From Poecilobothrus nobilitatus (Eukaryota > Arthropoda > Insecta > Diptera > Dolichopodidae), in NCBI GenBank assembly GCA_947095535.1, contig OX352774.1:242631825-242695824 (forward strand): 64,000 nucleotides of DNA, written 5' to 3'. The notes beneath the pieces are model-generated. The model saw only the letters and a program-made list of their open reading frames with translations, ran no database searches and was not told where the DNA came from. Both the position numbers and the translations under genes were made by a program. Shown piece by piece: positions 60,428-64,000 of this stretch (position 1 is the stretch's first letter; the number at the start of each line of letters is the position of its first letter).

Positions 60428-61961
60428 CTGAAAAAAAAAAAGAAAAAACAAAAAATGAAAAAAATTAATAACATTCAGAATAAAAAAAAAGGCTAAATAA
60501 TCTTTATCTTTAATCATTTTATTTGGCTAGTATGAAAAAAACCGAATATAGTACGAAAGATCTCCCCCAATCAATCAGTTAACACATAAAAATGTCACTA
60601 TGTATGTAATAATGCAACTAAAAATATACATTATGAATTTAAAATAAAGCTAAATTATACTTTTTTGCATAAATTTATGGATTGATTCTTTAAAAAAAAA
60701 AAAAATTTAATTAAAATTAAATGGTAAAACACATCTTATGACGCCAAATTTTCATACATTATAATTCACAATAAAAAAAAAAAAAGACAGTGTGTGTCTC
60801 TAAGTCTGAAATCTTCAATTACCAAAGAATCAAAAAATATTTTGCAAATAAAATGATATTAAACTAGTTATAACATTATATTATATAATAAAAACTAATA
60901 CTAATTTTTTAGAATATTTAAATTTTAACATAAAACATTTATTTCGAAAATGAAAAGTATGTATAGTATTTATTGTTTACCGCCCGGATGTTTGTTATTT
61001 TATTTAGCGAATAGAAATTAATTATTAATTAGAGAGTATATTATAATTATGGTTACGCTAAACTCAAAGCTCTAATAAATCTTTAATAAATCATATACGT
61101 AATCATAATATTGTATATTTAGAAATTTCAAAAATATCGAAATTTTCCAACTTAAAAGTTTTTAAGATCATTGTTAAAATCTTGCAAATCTATATTTTTT
61201 TTTTGATCACATATATTGTCATGATCGAATTTTTAACCGCCTCACATATGAATGAAAATCCTAAATACACAAATGTAAAAAAAAATTTTTTTAAATATTT
61301 TATTAATGTTTGCGTTCCTTTTATACACAAAAAGAGTAGTTTAGAGTATAGTTGGGATTAGTTGGTAAATGGAACGTTAACTTAACATAATCGTATTTAA
61401 TCCTATCTACTCTTTCTTGAAGATAGGTGTAGTTGGGAATAGAAAAGAGTAGTTTACTTTGTAAAAGGAACGCAAACAATGTTTTTTTTTTTTTTTTTCA
61501 ACACAATTCTGTAATTCGAAATTATTTAACGTTTTCCTTTATTATTAGGAAATCGCCACAACAAAACAATAAACCTCAAAATTATATTTTACTGCAAAAT
61601 ATGCATTATATATACATGTACAGAATGGTTTAATTGGTAAAGTTAAATACGCAATTTCTTAAAATTTTTATATATTTACTAAAGCGTTTTATCCAAAAAC
61701 AAAAAAAAAAAAAATAATTAAATTTAGCAAAAAAAAAAAAAAAAAACACAAAAAAATGTAATTAATAAAATGAATTGGGGATAAGCCGAATATAATTAAT
61801 TTAATTAACTGACAATGTTTAAAACAAGAGACAACCTGACACACATGACAATGAAATATATACATATCTATATATTTATTTATTTATTTTTTTGCTGTGA
61901 CTGACCACCATTCAAATTAATGAGAATTTTTTTGTTATATATATTTTACATACCTACCTAC
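60428..61961 (-). other. Predicted 5' UTR intron of protease gene 2
   Basis: On the minus strand the donor is AATAAAAAG|GTAGGT at 61961. The acceptor, a long poly-T followed by CAG|AAATG, is at 60428. Length 1534 bases. It contains a 172-bp MITE (61307-61478) not seen in the gene 1 intron, and no coding sequence. Confidence 0.7.
61307..61478. mobile_element. 172-bp MITE with 17-bp perfect TIRs
   Basis: TGTTTGCGTTCCTTTTA at the left end (61307-61323) is exactly inverted at the right end (61462-61478). Inside, AAGAGTAGTTTA and AGTTGGGAATAG/AGTTGGGATTAG occur as direct repeats. It lies in the intron of protease gene 2. No target duplication is clear. A 66-codon frame from 61433 is incidental. 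Confidence 0.75.
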
Positions 61962-62064
61962 CTTTTTATTAATAGATGAATTTTTCGTTTTGGATCCGAT
62001 CCAAATTTAAACAAAAAAAAATATATATATAGGTATATATATATATATAGATGTATACTTGTAT
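61962..62064 (-). other. Predicted non-coding first exon of protease gene 2
   Basis: On the minus strand it ends TTCATCTATTAATAAAAAG before a GTAGGT donor, matching the first exon of gene 1. It contains no ATG over the last 60 bases, which supports a leader role. The 5' end is inferred from the TATA block about 30 bases further up and is uncertain. Confidence 0.6.
61989..62005. promoter_or_regulatory. Conserved palindrome in the 5' UTR exon, gene 2
   Basis: TTTGGATCCGATCCAAA: arms of 8 around one base, exact. It is the counterpart of the 15-base palindrome at 49242-49256, placed 27 bases from the donor (23 in gene 1). Confidence 0.55.
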
Positions 62065-62091
62065 TATTTATATTATTTTAATTATTTGTTG

Positions 62092-62109
62092 TTTATATTG
62101 TAAGATGCA
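62092..62109 (-). promoter_or_regulatory. TATA-like promoter block, protease gene 2
   Basis: On the minus strand TGCATCTTACAATATAAA, 17 of 18 bases identical to the gene 1 block at 49330-49347. Conserved placement relative to the first exon argues for a core promoter. Confidence 0.6.
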
Positions 62110-62734
62110 CTACTGAAAAGTTTTAATCATTCATTCCTTTCTTTTTTCTTTTTCTTTTTTTTTTTATCTTTTTATTTAAATTTAATAATTTTTTTTATAT
62201 TTCAAATTCATTTTTCATATACTTGAAACCAATAAAAAAAATATTAAATAAAATACCACTTCAATAATTTTTTTGTTGTTTTGTTTTTAAATTAAATAAT
62301 TTTGTTAAAATGCAATTTACAACAAAAACATAAAAAAATTGCAAAATAAAAATAAAAAAATCACAAAAGAACACGTTTTATATTAAACACAATTGAATAA
62401 AAAACAAAAACAAAAAAAAAAAATAACGAAACATTAAGTTCTCTTAAATATTGTTTATTTTTATTTTTTATTCTTTTATTTCTTTATTAATTTTTTTTTT
62501 TTTTTTAATTCACACTAAAATATTCTCCCGCAATCTTTCTTTTATGATAGATTATCAGCGACTAGTTCATCATATTACAGTTATATTTTATTAAACTAAA
62601 ATAATATATATATTTTTTTTTTTAAATCTATTTGATCTAAAATAGCACTTTGTATACGACCTAATGTACTGATTCTACTCTAAAATATCAGTCGATTCGA
62701 TCCATTTTTTTTTTTTTTTTGATTAATTTTAAGT

Positions 62735-62775
62735 TGATCATATCGACCGGCTTAGCCATTATTAACGGCTACTAT
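62735..62775 (-). promoter_or_regulatory. Conserved upstream block, protease gene 2
   Basis: GATCATATCGACCGGCTTA followed by AACGGCTACTAT. The counterpart of 49980-50047; the second motif is identical over 12 bases. Confidence 0.5.
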
Positions 62776-64000
62776 GAAAAGGAAAAAAAAAACAAAAACA
62801 AAAAACAATATAACATTATTTTGTATTTAAAAAAAAAAAAAAAAAGATTTATGGAAAAATTGTAGAAAAATGATCTAGAAAAAGAAAAATCATATTAAGA
62901 ATAAAAGAATATCTTTTCTTATTTTTTTTTATACATAGAATAAAATGAAAATATGATACAATTTTGTCAGACAAGTCGGATTCACAGCTCTTTAAAAATT
63001 AAAACCATAAATTATCGTAAAAAGAAACTATAAAAAAAAAAAAAAAAAATTTAAATAGCTGTCTTGTGTATGTCAGATTTACGATTATAATTTACGATAT
63101 TTAACAAATTATTATAGAATTGATATGAAAGAAAATAAAAAGAAGACAATATAATATATGATCAAATAAAATAAAATTATTTTGTGATGATTTTAATATT
63201 TTAATGTAAAGATACTTTATTGTTATAATTGATACGATTGCATTTCGAAATATTTAATTTAATTAAGAAAATATAATGTAATTTAAATTAATTTTGTGTG
63301 TTCATACTTGTGTGATTAAGTAATTTTTAGGTGATGACAATAAATGTTTGAAAGTTGACAAAAAAAAAAAAAAAATTTGTAAAACACTTTAACTTGTCAG
63401 AAAATATATTGTACTGTCAAATTAATTTATTTAATTGTAAAAATTATATTTTAATTGGTTGTAATTTGGCATTGTAATTTTGTAATACCTATTCTTGTAT
63501 TTCAGAAATTGACTTTATATTTTAAAATGTCGGAAAATTTTTACAAAAATAAAATTTGGTGATCAATGAAATTTTGTCAAGAATATAAAACTTTTCATAT
63601 CAAACGCACTCTAAATATACGTATATATATGGATTCGAAATATAGAATATGTACTACAAAAAGGATTGGTAAACAAATACATATCTTCGTAAAAAAAATA
63701 TTTTTTACGCCAATTGTGCATTGTCTAGTTAATACAGTATGAAAGTATAATATAGAAGAGCTGAGAAGAGTACGAATAAATGCCGAAAAAGTAGAGAAAG
63801 AAAAAAAGAAAGAAAGAAAAGTGGAATTGGGTAATATTCTTTGTTGAATTTAAATAGAGATATTATGAAAACTTCTCTAGATTAAAATTGACATGATCAC
63901 AGCCGAATAACTTGGTATTAAACAGTCATAGTAGAAGCTTATATATACAGAAAGAAAAATATTGTTAAAAATAAAATCAAATACGCACGCAAAATCTTGT
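62776..64000. other. Gene-free AT-rich flank
   Basis: No supported gene. Poly-A runs at 62830, 63033 and 63360, and a purine-only stretch (GAAAGAAAGAAAG type) at about 63795-63822. Confidence 0.5.

Overview
The window is extremely AT-rich eukaryotic DNA with many poly-A/poly-T runs, (AT)n tracts and interspersed repeats. Only two intact protein-coding genes are recognisable in 64 kb. An insect, most probably a fly (Diptera), fits best. The grounds are jockey-like LINE reverse-transcriptase remnants, small TIR elements of several DNA-transposon types, and many repeats with a TATACCC-type head, a (GTCC)n block and a GGGTATCT tail, a layout I associate with fly genomes. This placement is an inference.

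Genes. Two papain-family (C1A, cathepsin L-like) cysteine protease precursors lie on the minus strand at 45411-46511 and 59310-60425. They are tandem paralogues, about 75% identical over the mature domain by hand alignment. Each has an intronless coding exon preceded by a TTTCAG acceptor two bases before the ATG. Each also has a matching non-coding first exon upstream, ending AATAAAAAG|GT, and behind it a conserved TATA-like promoter block. The duplication unit is therefore more than the ORF: promoter, 5' UTR exon with a palindrome, intron, coding exon and 3' end. Homology can be traced to about 50047 and 62775.

Repeats. At least three related families of non-autonomous repeats (here R1, R2, R3) share a terminal hairpin and a (GTCC)n microsatellite near the head. 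R1 is about 1.59 kb (23749-25338, 36591-38184, 53845-55432). R2 is about 1.31 kb (27657-28967, 36453-39347, and decayed copies at 15338-16650, 17028-17840 and 56405-57412). R3 is about 1.22 kb (4269-5490, with decayed copies at 22286-22912 and 31225-31420). The R1 copy at 36591 sits inside the R2 copy at 36453-39347. Smaller TIR elements lie at 6763-7079, 32766-33195, 39836-40575, 43708-44162, 47951-48986 (with a pogo-like element nested at 48335-48777) and 61307-61478. Two tRNA-derived SINE-like families, a further tRNA-like head and LINE remnants are also present.

Layout. 1-45 kb is gene-free repeat and AT-rich DNA. 45.4-50.1 kb is protease gene 1 with its intron and promoter. 50.1-59 kb is a repeat-filled spacer. 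59.1-62.8 kb is protease gene 2. 62.8-64 kb is AT-rich flank. The gene-free part could be intergenic or a very long intron; no host exon could be identified in it.
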